This document shows, piece by piece, positions 43,634 through 52,126 of a DNA stretch of 64,000 nt (positions are counted from its first letter, which is position 1; the number at the start of each line of letters is the position of its first letter). This stretch comes from Ruegeria spongiae (GTDB lineage: Bacteria > Pseudomonadota > Alphaproteobacteria > Rhodobacterales > Rhodobacteraceae): the NCBI RefSeq assembly GCF_023502395.1, contig NZ_JAMFMB010000002.1, forward strand, positions 186,001 through 250,000, read 5' to 3'. The position numbers were made by a program, and so were the translations under genes. A model generated the notes under the pieces. It had not been told where the DNA came from. It did no database searches and worked only from the letters and a program-made list of their open reading frames with translations.

Positions 43634-44962
43634 ATGTCACTATCACTGAAATCCGCCACCGCCGGTCTGGCGCTTGCCGCCTGCTTGGCCGGGCCGTCTC
43701 TGGCCAATCCTTATGCGGAGTATGAGGGCACGACCCTGATCGTGAATTTTCCCGCCCATCCACATTATGACGCGGTGATGAAGATCCTGCCGGAATTCAC
43801 CGCAGAAACCGGTATCGAGGTCGAGGTGGATCAGCTGCCCTATCTCAAGATGCGCGAACGCCAGACGCTTGAGCTGGGTCAGGACGAGGGCGAATATGAC
43901 CTGATCGCTTATGTTGTGTTCTCCAAGGCGGATTATGTTTTTGCCGATCAACTGGAGAACCTGGCGAAATACTTCATGAACCCCAAGCTGTCCGACCCCG
44001 GATATGACGCGGGCGACCTGATCGACGGCTATGTCTACAACATCGGCTTTGCGGGGGGTGACAAAGGGTATCTGCAAGGAGCGACCGGTTCGCTCTTTGG
44101 CATTCCCTATGGCTCGGAAACCTCTGTGCTGGGTTACCGCAAGGACATCTTCGACAAGCATGGGCTGAAAGTGCCCGAAACCTATGACGAACTGCTCGAG
44201 ATCGCCTGCCAGATCCCCGAGCTGGAACCGGGCATGGGCGGGCTCTCGTCGCGGGCGGCCTCTGGGCATCACGCGGCCCATGCCTTCCTGCTGCATCTTA
44301 ATCCGATGGGCGGGGCGATCTTTGACGATCAGTGGAACCCGGTGGTGAACAACGAAGCCGGTGTGAAGGCGGCCGAAGCGCTCAAGACCATCGTGGATTG
44401 CGGCCCCGAAGGTGCCACCAACTTTGGCTTTGGCGAGGCACTGGGGTCTTTCCTGAACGGTGATACCGCGATGTTCCTGGATACCACTGTTGTGGCCGGG
44501 CAGATCGACGATCCGTCCAAAAGCCAGGTGGTCGGCAAGGTCGGCTGGGCGCTGCATCCAATGGGCACCGAACGGGCCAGCCAGACTGGTGGGTTCGGCA
44601 TCGGTATTCCGGCCAATGCCGAAAACAAAGAGGCCGCCTTCCTGCTGATGCAATGGCTGACCTCCAGGAAAGGTGACAAGCTGGTTGCGATGGCGGGCGG
44701 CAACCCGTCACGCTTCTCGACCCACGCCGATGAAGAAGTGAATGCCAAATATCCGCATATGGCGACCTTTGGCGAGGCGCTGAAACATGCCGATCCCGAT
44801 TGGCGTCCGATCATTCCGGTATGGGGCAAGATCAATGCCGATCTGGGCACAACCCTGTCCAAGGTGCTGACCGAAGACCTGGATATCCAGGAGGCGCTGG
44901 ACGGCGTGGCCGAGCGCACCAAGGGCGTGATGACCGAGGCCGGGTACTACACCTGGAACTGA
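43634..44962 (+). CDS. Family 1 extracellular solute-binding protein (ABC transporter 3)
   Basis: This 442-aa periplasmic binding protein has a signal peptide ending PSLA-NPY and the MalE/UgpB-like fold. Typical segments are VEVDQLPYLKMRERQTLEL, SLFGIPYGSETSVLGYRKDIF and WALHPMGTERASQTGGFGIGIP. The ATG at 43634 follows GGGAGGAA; the upstream in-frame ATG at 43616 is part of that ribosome site region. The substrate is likely a sugar or polyol. Confidence 0.9.
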   Translation: MSLSLKSATAGLALAACLAGPSLANPYAEYEGTTLIVNFPAHPHYDAVMKILPEFTAETGIEVEVDQLPYLKMRERQTLELGQDEGEYDLIAYVVFSKADYVFADQLENLAKYFMNPKLSDPGYDAGDLIDGYVYNIGFAGGDKGYLQGATGSLFGIPYGSETSVLGYRKDIFDKHGLKVPETYDELLEIACQIPELEPGMGGLSSRAASGHHAAHAFLLHLNPMGGAIFDDQWNPVVNNEAGVKAAEALKTIVDCGPEGATNFGFGEALGSFLNGDTAMFLDTTVVAGQIDDPSKSQVVGKVGWALHPMGTERASQTGGFGIGIPANAENKEAAFLLMQWLTSRKGDKLVAMAGGNPSRFSTHADEEVNAKYPHMATFGEALKHADPDWRPIIPVWGKINADLGTTLSKVLTEDLDIQEALDGVAERTKGVMTEAGYYTWN

Positions 44963-44974
44963 CCCACACGGGCA

Positions 44975-45000
44975 GGGCCGGGGCCTGTGCGCCCCGGTCC
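44975..45000 (+). terminator. Perfect 10-bp hairpin after the binding-protein gene
   Basis: GGGCCGGGGC-CTGTGC-GCCCCGGTCC (one wobble pair) with no T-run, between the binding-protein and permease genes. Hairpins here commonly raise binding-protein mRNA stability relative to the permeases. Confidence 0.5.
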
Positions 45001-45029
45001 GAGACAAGCATTTCCAAAGGACCCCTCCC

Positions 45030-45941
45030 ATGCGACGCGCCGTGGCCAACCGTCTGACGCCTTACATGTTCATGGCCCCTGCGGTCGTCATCATGGTGAT
45101 CGCCCTGCTCTACCCGTTGGGCTACATGGTCTGGGGCAGTTTCCGCGACTGGGACCCCAGCCAGACCATTGGCGAGGCCGAGTTCGTGGGGCTCAAGAAC
45201 TACGTCACCCTGTGGCATGACCCCAATTTCCGCGAGAGCCTTGGCGTTACCCTCAGCTTTGCCTTCTTTGTCGTTACCTTCGAGATGTTCATTGGCGTGG
45301 GGCTGGCCCTGCTGCTGGACCGCAACATTCGCGGCATGTCGGTGCTGCGGACCCTGTTCATCCTGCCGATGATGATCGCGCCGGTCGTGGTCGGGCTGAT
45401 GTGGCGCTACATGTATCACCCGACGGTAGGCACGTTTAACCGGGTCTTCGAGGCGATCGGCCTGCCCAAAGTGGACTGGCTGGGAACAAACGCGCTGATG
45501 TCGGTGATCATTGCCGATATCTGGCAATGGACCCCGTTCATCTTCATCCTGTCACTGGCCGCCCTGCAATCGCTGCCGCGTTCGGCGTTGGAGGCCGCGC
45601 GTATCGATGGCGCAACCGGCTGGCAGCAGATCATCCATATCAAGCTGCCGCTGATGATGCCGGTGCTGATCGTGACCGGGCTCTTGCGGCTGATCGACGC
45701 CTTCAAGGTGCTCGAGGTCATTCTGGTCATGACCGAGGGCGGTCCGGGTCTGAGTACCGAGATCCTCGCCCTGCGCATCTCACGTACCGCGACCGAGTTC
45801 CGAGAATTGGGCGTCGCGGCGGCGATGTCCAACTACCTGCTGATCCTGTTGCTGTTCTTCACCGTGTCGATGTTCGCCTTCACGCGCTGGCAGGAAATGC
45901 GCGCCAACCGCCTGCGCACCGCCGTGGAGGAGGATGAATAA
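45030..45941 (+). CDS. Carbohydrate ABC transporter permease, UgpA/MalF type
   Basis: This 303-aa permease has six predicted hydrophobic segments and the EAA loop EAARIDGATGWQQIIHIKLPLM. It pairs with the permease that overlaps its stop codon (TAATG at 45939-45943) to form the channel of transporter 3. Confidence 0.92.
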   Translation: MRRAVANRLTPYMFMAPAVVIMVIALLYPLGYMVWGSFRDWDPSQTIGEAEFVGLKNYVTLWHDPNFRESLGVTLSFAFFVVTFEMFIGVGLALLLDRNIRGMSVLRTLFILPMMIAPVVVGLMWRYMYHPTVGTFNRVFEAIGLPKVDWLGTNALMSVIIADIWQWTPFIFILSLAALQSLPRSALEAARIDGATGWQQIIHIKLPLMMPVLIVTGLLRLIDAFKVLEVILVMTEGGPGLSTEILALRISRTATEFRELGVAAAMSNYLLILLLFFTVSMFAFTRWQEMRANRLRTAVEEDE

Positions 45942-46876
45942 TGTCCACTGGATACGAAAAACAGCCCACGGCCTTCTATGCCCTGATCGCCGCGCTGGTG
46001 GTGATGTCGGTGGGGCCGGTCCTGCTGATGTTCATCAATTCCTTCAAGCTGGACGTGGACATCATCTCGGGCACGTCAGGCCTGATCTTTCTGCCGACGA
46101 TCCAGAACTACGAGACCGCGCTCTGTGACGTGCTCTGGTACAAGCCAGATCATGTGGATCACTGTTCGCTGAAATTCGGCAACGCCTTCATCAATTCGCT
46201 GATCATCGCGCTGGTGTCGACCGTGCTGACGCTGGTGATCGGTTGCATGGCGGCTTATGCGCTGGTGCGGTTCCGGTTCATGGGGCGCGATACGGTCTCA
46301 CTCTCCACGCTGATGGTGCGCATGGTGCCACCCGCCGTGCTGCTGGTCCCGGTCTTCGGGCTCTGGAACAACGAGTTCTGCATTGGCAAGACGACCTATG
46401 TCGGCGCGCTGATCCGCGAGACCTTTGGCGGCAGGGGGGATGTCTGCCTTGCGGGCACCCATTCGGGCATCATACTGGTCTATGTCGCCATGAATCTGCC
46501 TTTTGTGATCTGGATCCTCCAGAGCTTCATCCTGCAGGTTCCGCGCTCGCTGGAAGAAGCGGCGCGCGTGGATGGGGCGGGGCCGTTTCAGGTGTTCTTC
46601 AAGGTGGTGCTGCCGCTGATCAAGCCCGGCCTTGCGGCGGCCGCGATCTTTACCTTCCGCATTGCCTGGAACGAGTATCTGCTCGCCTCGGCACTGTCGG
46701 ACCGCAATACCAAGACCGTGCCCATTCTGATCGTGAACAACATGTCCGAGTTCAACGTCGAGTGGGGGGTGATCATGGCGACGGGCATGCTGCTGGCGAT
46801 CCCTCCGATCATCTTCACGCTGTTTGCGTCGCGACAGATCATCACCGGCATGACCGCAGGGGCAGTGAAGGGCTGA
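45941..46876 (+). CDS. Carbohydrate ABC transporter permease, UgpE/MalG type
   Basis: This 311-aa permease has six hydrophobic segments and the EAA loop EEAARVDGAGPFQVFFKVVLPLI. Two unusual periplasmic-side insertions contain paired Cys residues (ALCDVLWYKPDHVDHCSL and NNEFCIGKTTYVG...GDVCLAGT), longer than in typical family members. Its stop overlaps the start of the cytochrome b561-like gene (TGATG). Confidence 0.9.
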   Translation: MSTGYEKQPTAFYALIAALVVMSVGPVLLMFINSFKLDVDIISGTSGLIFLPTIQNYETALCDVLWYKPDHVDHCSLKFGNAFINSLIIALVSTVLTLVIGCMAAYALVRFRFMGRDTVSLSTLMVRMVPPAVLLVPVFGLWNNEFCIGKTTYVGALIRETFGGRGDVCLAGTHSGIILVYVAMNLPFVIWILQSFILQVPRSLEEAARVDGAGPFQVFFKVVLPLIKPGLAAAAIFTFRIAWNEYLLASALSDRNTKTVPILIVNNMSEFNVEWGVIMATGMLLAIPPIIFTLFASRQIITGMTAGAVKG

Positions 46877-47610
46877 TGTGGGACTGGCTGACCTCTCCCA
46901 TTGATCCGGGGCGCGCGCATGAGGTGGGTTTTGCCATCTCTTGGCACGCGCGCTGCATGGTTCTGGGCTGGGGCGTGTTGGCACCGCTGGCGGTGATAGC
47001 GGCGCGGTTCTTCAAGGTCTTGCCGGGTCAGGACTGGCCAAAAGAGTTGGACAATCAGCGCTGGTGGCGCGCGCATTGGATTGGGCAGGCCCTGGTGGTG
47101 GGCCTGTCGATCTTTGGCCTGGCCCTCGTCCTGCCAAGTCGCGGGGACGCGATGAGCCTGCACAACTGGCTGGGGTATCTGGTCCTGGTCACGATGGTGG
47201 TGCAGGTCCTGCTGGGTGTCTTTCGCGGCACTAAGGGCGGCCCCACAGCCCCGGCAGCAGATGGCAGTCCGCGCGGCGATCACTATGACATGACCACGCG
47301 GCGACAGGCGTTTGAGATCCTGCACAAGCTGATCGGATACGCCTTGCTGCTGCTGGCGATCTTGACCATCGCTCTGGGGCTATGGAAGGCCAACGCCCCG
47401 ATCTGGATGTGGTTGGTGGTTTTGGTCTGGTGGGCCGGGTTGATCGCCGGGTTCATCCTGCTGCAACGTCGCGGGATGGCCGTTGACACCTATCAGGCAA
47501 TCTGGGGGAATGACCCGGACCATCCAGGCAACAGACGACATGCGCCGGGATGGGGCATGCGCAGGTTTGACAAGACGACAGGCAAGGGAGACACGAGATG
47601 TTCGGAGTGA
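46876..47610 (+). CDS. Cytochrome b561-like membrane protein
   Basis: This 244-aa protein has five or six hydrophobic segments with well-placed histidines: SWHARCMVLGWG, RAHWIGQALVV, LHNWLGYLVLV and LHKLIGYALLL. This is the four-His pattern of cytochrome b561/DOMON-associated heme proteins, which carry electrons across membranes. It is locked into the transporter operon by a TGATG overlap upstream and a 13-base overlap with the lactonase gene downstream. A heme protein in a sugar import operon is unexpected; it may take electrons from a periplasmic sugar oxidation. Confidence 0.78.
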   Translation: MWDWLTSPIDPGRAHEVGFAISWHARCMVLGWGVLAPLAVIAARFFKVLPGQDWPKELDNQRWWRAHWIGQALVVGLSIFGLALVLPSRGDAMSLHNWLGYLVLVTMVVQVLLGVFRGTKGGPTAPAADGSPRGDHYDMTTRRQAFEILHKLIGYALLLLAILTIALGLWKANAPIWMWLVVLVWWAGLIAGFILLQRRGMAVDTYQAIWGNDPDHPGNRRHAPGWGMRRFDKTTGKGDTRCSE

Positions 47611-48524
47611 TCGAAGGAACCGGGTTCGAAGTTATTGATCCCCGGTTCGAAGAGTGTTTCATCGGGCATGTAAAGGTCGAACGCCTGTGGACCGGCGCAC
47701 GCTGGACCGAAGGACCGGTCTGGTTTGCCGCCGGGCGCTACCTGCTATGGTCGGACATCCCCAACAACCGGATCATGCGCTTTGACGAGACCGATGGTTC
47801 GGTCTCGGTCTTTCGTGAACCAAGCAACAACAGCAATGGCCACACCGTCGATCGGCAGGGGCGACTGGTGAGTTGCGAACATCTGACCCGCCGCGTCACC
47901 CGCACCGAGCTTGACGGCAGCGTCACCGTCATCGCCGACCGGTATCAGGGCAAACGCCTGAATTCACCCAATGATGTGGTGGTGAAATCCGACGGCTCGA
48001 TCTGGTTCAGCGATCCCAGCTACGGCATCCTGATGGATTATGAGGGCGAGCGGGCGGAAAGCGAGATCGGTGCCTGCCATGTCTACCGCGTCGACCCCAC
48101 GACCGGCGAGGTTCGGATCGTGGCCGATGATTATGTCAAACCAAACGGGTTGGCCTTTTCACCCGATGAAAGCCTGCTTTACATCGCGGATACCGGCATC
48201 ACCCACACGCCGGGCGGTCCTGCGCATATCCGCAGACACCAGGTCACGGCGGATGGTGCGCTGAGCGGTGGCAAGGTCATCTCGGATTGCTCCAACGGTG
48301 TTTTCGACGGTTTCCGCCTGGACCGTGACGGACGCATCTGGAGCTCTGCCGCAGATGGCGTCCATTGCATGACAGCGGAGGGCGAATTGATCGGCAAAGT
48401 GCTGATCCCCGAGATGGTTTCGAATGTCTGCTTCGGTGGGCCGAAACTGAACCGGCTTTTTATCACCGGCACCACCTCGCTCTATTCGGTATTCCTGAAC
48501 GTGAATGGCGTTTCGCCGGTGTGA
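47598..48524 (+). CDS. SMP-30/gluconolactonase-family lactonase
   Basis: This 308-aa beta-propeller protein has the SMP-30/LRE pattern: ARWTEGPVWFAAGRYLLWSDIPNNRI (metal-ligand Glu), LNSPNDVVVKSDGSIWFSDPSYG (Asn) and KPNGLAFSPDESLLYIADT (Asn/Asp). It hydrolyses aldonolactones such as gluconolactone to the sugar acid. It overlaps the cytochrome b561-like gene by 13 bases, in keeping with a pathway of sugar oxidation to lactone and ring opening. Confidence 0.88.
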   Translation: MFGVIEGTGFEVIDPRFEECFIGHVKVERLWTGARWTEGPVWFAAGRYLLWSDIPNNRIMRFDETDGSVSVFREPSNNSNGHTVDRQGRLVSCEHLTRRVTRTELDGSVTVIADRYQGKRLNSPNDVVVKSDGSIWFSDPSYGILMDYEGERAESEIGACHVYRVDPTTGEVRIVADDYVKPNGLAFSPDESLLYIADTGITHTPGGPAHIRRHQVTADGALSGGKVISDCSNGVFDGFRLDRDGRIWSSAADGVHCMTAEGELIGKVLIPEMVSNVCFGGPKLNRLFITGTTSLYSVFLNVNGVSPV

Positions 48525-48559
48525 TGGGTGATTTGCAACCTGCAGAAAGGGAATAACCG

Positions 48560-48970
48560 ATGTTTGTTGAGACCACCCAACGCCTGACGGATGAAGCCAT
48601 CCTTGCGATGCTGACCAAAGCGGTGGCCAAGGCGACCGAGATCGGCCAGCCGCAATGTATCGTGATCGTTGACGCAAGCGGGGTGACGCTTGGCCAGATC
48701 CGCATGAATGGCGCGAAGTATCTGAGCCTGAAAAGCGCCAGCGCAAAGGCGCGCACCGCCGCCTCGATCGGGGCTGAGACCACCGCCATTCCCGAGCATG
48801 TCGGATTGCCCATCGCCGCCGCCACCGAAGGTGACGTGACGCGGCTTGGGGGTGGGTTGCCCATCCATATGGACGACCACCTTATCGGTGGGATCGGCGT
48901 CGGGTCCGGCAGCCCGGAGCAGGACCTCGCTGTCGCTCGTGCCGCGCTGGATGCGATTGGCGCGCAATGA
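48560..48970 (+). CDS. GlcG/HbpS-family protein
   Basis: This 136-aa protein has the GlcG/HbpS (DUF336) pattern: LTDEAILAMLTKAVAKATEIG, IVIVDASGVTLGQIRM, KARTAAS and HLIGGIGVGSGSPEQDLAVARAAL. Members bind heme or cobalamin-like cofactors or are of unknown role, and are often in operons for oxidation of small hydroxyacids. The start has AAAGGGAAT upstream. It lies 35 bp after the lactonase gene. Confidence 0.85.
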   Translation: MFVETTQRLTDEAILAMLTKAVAKATEIGQPQCIVIVDASGVTLGQIRMNGAKYLSLKSASAKARTAASIGAETTAIPEHVGLPIAAATEGDVTRLGGGLPIHMDDHLIGGIGVGSGSPEQDLAVARAALDAIGAQ

Positions 48971-49074
48971 CCTCTGCGATTGCCGCAATGTCGGTTTTCG
49001 CAACTGGAATTCGCAAAATCATGTGAACGCGGATCTGATTTGGTCGACACTTCCTGCAATACAGGAGGCCAAAG

Positions 49075-50628
49075 ATGACCGCGCAACCCGCAATTCGTTC
49101 CCGCTCTGGCGGCCGTTCGACCCGCCGCGCCCTGCGCGCCGCCCCCGATTGTCGCATGTTGCCGGGGCTGACCAACGCACTGCCGCTTTGCGAGGTGATG
49201 GAGGACAGCCAGGTCGAGCGCATCGACGCCGCTTCGATGGATATTCTGGAAAATGTCGGCGTGCAATTCCGCGACCCGATCGCCGTGCAGGACTGGAAAC
49301 GGGCAGGTGCGAAAGTGGACGGCGAGATGGTCTATCTCGACCGCGGTCTGGTGCGCGAGCTGATCAAGACGATCCCGTCGGATTTCACCTATCACGCGCG
49401 CGACCCGCAGAAAAACGTCCGGCTGGGCGGGCGCAACGCGGTGTTTGTGCCGATGACCGGCGCACCCTTCCTGCGCGATCTGGACGACGTGCGCCGCAAC
49501 CCGATGCTGGATGATTTGGCGATGTTCCACAAGCTCAGCCACATGATGCCCGCGCTGCATTCTTCGGCGCACCACATCGTGGAGCCTTATGATCATCCGA
49601 TCAGTCAGCGGCATCTGCGCATCACCTATTCGTCGATGAAACACTCGGACAAGATGTTCATGGGCATGACCACCTCGCCGAAAAACGCCGAGGATGTCAT
49701 GGATATGTGCGCGATCCTGTTTGGCGAGGACTTCCTGGAGGACCATCCCGTCACCACCGGCAATTGCAACGGCAACTCGCCGCTGGTCTGGGACGAAACC
49801 ATGCTGGGTGCGATGCGGGCCTTCTGCCGCCGCAATCAGCCGGTGCTCTGCTCGCCTTTCGTGCTGGGCGGGGCCAACACGCCCGCCAGCGTACCCGCTA
49901 CCGTTGCGCAGTTGAACGCCGAGGCGTTGAGCGCGCTGGCCTATACGCAGGTGATCCGCAAGGGCGCGCCAGCGATCTACGGCCATTACCTGTCGACCGT
50001 CAGCATGAAGTCCGGCGCACCGATGGCGGGCACGCCCGAGATCAGCCTGATGAATTTCATGATTGGTCAGATGGCGCGGCATTACGGCGTGCCATGGCGC
50101 ACCTCTAACACGCTGGGTGGGGCCAAGACATTCGACGCACAGGCGGGCTATGAAAGCGCCACAACCCTGTCGTCGGTGATGCATGCGGGGGCGAATTACA
50201 TCTGGCATTCGGCGGGCTGGAACGAGGCGGGCATGCATTGCTCGGTTGCCAAGTTCATCGTCGATGCGGAACAATGCGCGATGGCCTACCGGATGGCGGA
50301 AGGCCCGAAATGGGGGGATTTCGATCAGGCGATCGCCGCTGTGCCCGATATCGGGCCGGGCGGGCATTATCTGGGCCATCCGCATACCCAGGAAAACTTC
50401 CAGAGCGCGTTCTTCATGCCCGAGCTCTTCGACAACAACTCGATCGAACAATGGGCCGCCGAGGGAAAGGTCGAGATCACCGAGCGCGCCCTGAAGCGCG
50501 CCCGATATTTGCTGGGCGAGTATCAGGAACCGACGCTGGACCCGGCCAAGGACGAGGCCCTGCGCGACTATATCGCGCGGCGCGAGCGCGAGATTCCGGC
50601 GGCGGACGAGTTGAACCAGAGCTTCTGA
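49075..50628 (+). CDS. Trimethylamine methyltransferase (MttB) family protein, non-pyrrolysine
   Basis: This 517-aa member of the MttB superfamily has the TIM-barrel signature segments ILENVGVQFRDPIA, PVTTGNCNGNSPL, STVSMKSGAPMAGTPE and GANYIWHSAGWNE. There is no in-frame amber codon, so it belongs to the non-pyrrolysine branch, whose known members demethylate quaternary amines such as glycine betaine and carry the methyl to a corrinoid protein. No corrinoid-binding partner gene is in the window. It follows the GlcG-like gene by 104 bp. The substrate is unknown. Confidence 0.88.
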   Translation: MTAQPAIRSRSGGRSTRRALRAAPDCRMLPGLTNALPLCEVMEDSQVERIDAASMDILENVGVQFRDPIAVQDWKRAGAKVDGEMVYLDRGLVRELIKTIPSDFTYHARDPQKNVRLGGRNAVFVPMTGAPFLRDLDDVRRNPMLDDLAMFHKLSHMMPALHSSAHHIVEPYDHPISQRHLRITYSSMKHSDKMFMGMTTSPKNAEDVMDMCAILFGEDFLEDHPVTTGNCNGNSPLVWDETMLGAMRAFCRRNQPVLCSPFVLGGANTPASVPATVAQLNAEALSALAYTQVIRKGAPAIYGHYLSTVSMKSGAPMAGTPEISLMNFMIGQMARHYGVPWRTSNTLGGAKTFDAQAGYESATTLSSVMHAGANYIWHSAGWNEAGMHCSVAKFIVDAEQCAMAYRMAEGPKWGDFDQAIAAVPDIGPGGHYLGHPHTQENFQSAFFMPELFDNNSIEQWAAEGKVEITERALKRARYLLGEYQEPTLDPAKDEALRDYIARREREIPAADELNQSF

Positions 50629-50656
50629 ATCATGTTTCTGACTGGATGATGCAAGT

Positions 50657-51388
50657 TTGGATTTGAACGGCAAAACCGCTTTGGTCACAGGTGCAGCAGG
50701 CGGGATCGGCATCGCGATCGTCGAACGCATTGGGCACGCAGGCGCGCGCGTCGCCGTTGCCGACCGCGTGATGGACGGGATCGCGGCCGATGCCCATTTG
50801 CCGGGCGATCTGCTGGACCCGACCTATGCCGATGGGTTGGCCGAGGCCGCCGCCCGCCAATTAGGTGGGCTGGACATCGTGATCAACAATGCAGGCGCTA
50901 TCACGCGCGGCCCGGTCGCGGAAACGACCGACGCCGATTGGTCGCTATCGCTTGGCGTGAGTGTCGAAGCGCCGTTTCGCATCTGCCGCGCCGCGATCCC
51001 GCTCATGGCCTCCGGGGGCGGCGGGGCCATTGTCAACACGGCCTCTTGTTGGGGGCTCAGACCCGGACCCAATCATGCGCTTTATTGTATGACGAAAGCG
51101 GCCCTTGCTTCGCTCACGCAATGTATGGGCATGGACTATGCCCATCAGGGCATCCGCATCAATGCGGTTTGCCCGAACGAGGTCGACACACCGATGCTGC
51201 GCTCCGGTTTCGCCAAGCGCGGGTTCGATCCCAACAAGGCGGTTGAGGAGCTTGCGGAAACCGTCCCGCTGGGGCGCAGTGCCGGACCCGGTGACATCGC
51301 TGATGTGATCCTGTTCCTGGCCTCCGATGCCGCGCGCTATATCTGCGGCGCTTTGGTAGAGGTCAATGGCGGGAAACCGGTGTCATGA
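50657..51388 (+). CDS. SDR-family oxidoreductase (TTG start)
   Basis: This 243-aa classical short-chain dehydrogenase has TGAAGGIGIAIVERIG, NNAGAIT, the Ser in VNTASCWG and YCMTKAALA. There is no in-frame ATG or GTG upstream before a stop codon, so the TTG at 50657 is taken as start; no clear ribosome site is seen, and an indel near the start is possible. It overlaps the next SDR gene by 4 bases (ATGA), implying a two-SDR unit at the end of the transporter 3 operon. Confidence 0.8.
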   Translation: MDLNGKTALVTGAAGGIGIAIVERIGHAGARVAVADRVMDGIAADAHLPGDLLDPTYADGLAEAAARQLGGLDIVINNAGAITRGPVAETTDADWSLSLGVSVEAPFRICRAAIPLMASGGGGAIVNTASCWGLRPGPNHALYCMTKAALASLTQCMGMDYAHQGIRINAVCPNEVDTPMLRSGFAKRGFDPNKAVEELAETVPLGRSAGPGDIADVILFLASDAARYICGALVEVNGGKPVS

Positions 51389-52119
51389 GCCGTTTCAAAG
51401 GTCAGGTTGCCTTGATCACCGGTGGGCGCAGCGGCATCGGACGGGCCATCGCAGAGCGGTTGCATCAGGACGGCGCCCGGGTTTTCACCGCGCAGCGAGG
51501 GCAGGACGACTTGTTCGAGGGCATCGAGGCGGATTTGAGTGATCCCGTTTGCCCTGCAGAGATCGTCACTGAGGTTGCCGCGCGGGGCGGGCGGCTGGAT
51601 ATCCTGATCAACAACGCGGGTGTCATGCAGGAAGCCTCGGTCGAAGACATGAGTCTTGATGACTGGCACCGCACGCTGGCGGTCAATCTGACTGCGCCGT
51701 TCCTGATGATCAAAGCGGCGTTGCCTCATCTGCGGCACGACAAAGGAAACATCGTCAATATCGGATCCATCGAAGGTCTGGGCAGCAATTCGGGCCATAC
51801 CGCCTATGGCGCGTCCAAGGCAGGTCTGCATGGGCTGACGCGTGCGGTGGCGGTGGATCACGGCGGCGACGGCATCAGATGCAACGCGGTCGCGCCGGGC
51901 TGGATCGATACGGAATTGAACACGGAGTTCATCGTCTCCATGCCGGACCCCCAGGCGTTTGCACGCCAGATCCGGCATATTCATCCGGTTGCGCGCACGG
52001 GCGAGCCCGCAGATGTGGCGGCTCTGGTCGCGTTCCTGGCCTCTGCCGAGGCGAGCTTTATCACCGGTCAGGTCTATACGGTCGACGGCGGGCGTATGGC
52101 AAAGCTCAGCCTGCCCTGA
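51385..52119 (+). CDS. SDR-family oxidoreductase
   Basis: This 244-aa classical short-chain dehydrogenase has TGGRSGIGRAIAERL, NNAGVMQ, NIGSIEG (catalytic Ser) and YGASKAGLHGLTRAV (Tyr, Lys). It is translationally coupled to the preceding SDR and is the last rightward gene before the convergent FAD oxidoreductase gene, 7 bp away. It probably oxidises a sugar or polyol hydroxyl group. Confidence 0.88.
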   Translation: MSRFKGQVALITGGRSGIGRAIAERLHQDGARVFTAQRGQDDLFEGIEADLSDPVCPAEIVTEVAARGGRLDILINNAGVMQEASVEDMSLDDWHRTLAVNLTAPFLMIKAALPHLRHDKGNIVNIGSIEGLGSNSGHTAYGASKAGLHGLTRAVAVDHGGDGIRCNAVAPGWIDTELNTEFIVSMPDPQAFARQIRHIHPVARTGEPADVAALVAFLASAEASFITGQVYTVDGGRMAKLSLP

Positions 52120-52126
52120 TCGGTTA

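Noticed and set aside
49075-50628. Pyrrolysine-containing trimethylamine methyltransferase
   Set aside because: The frame is uninterrupted by TAG and no pyrrolysine genes are seen; it belongs to the non-pyrrolysine branch.
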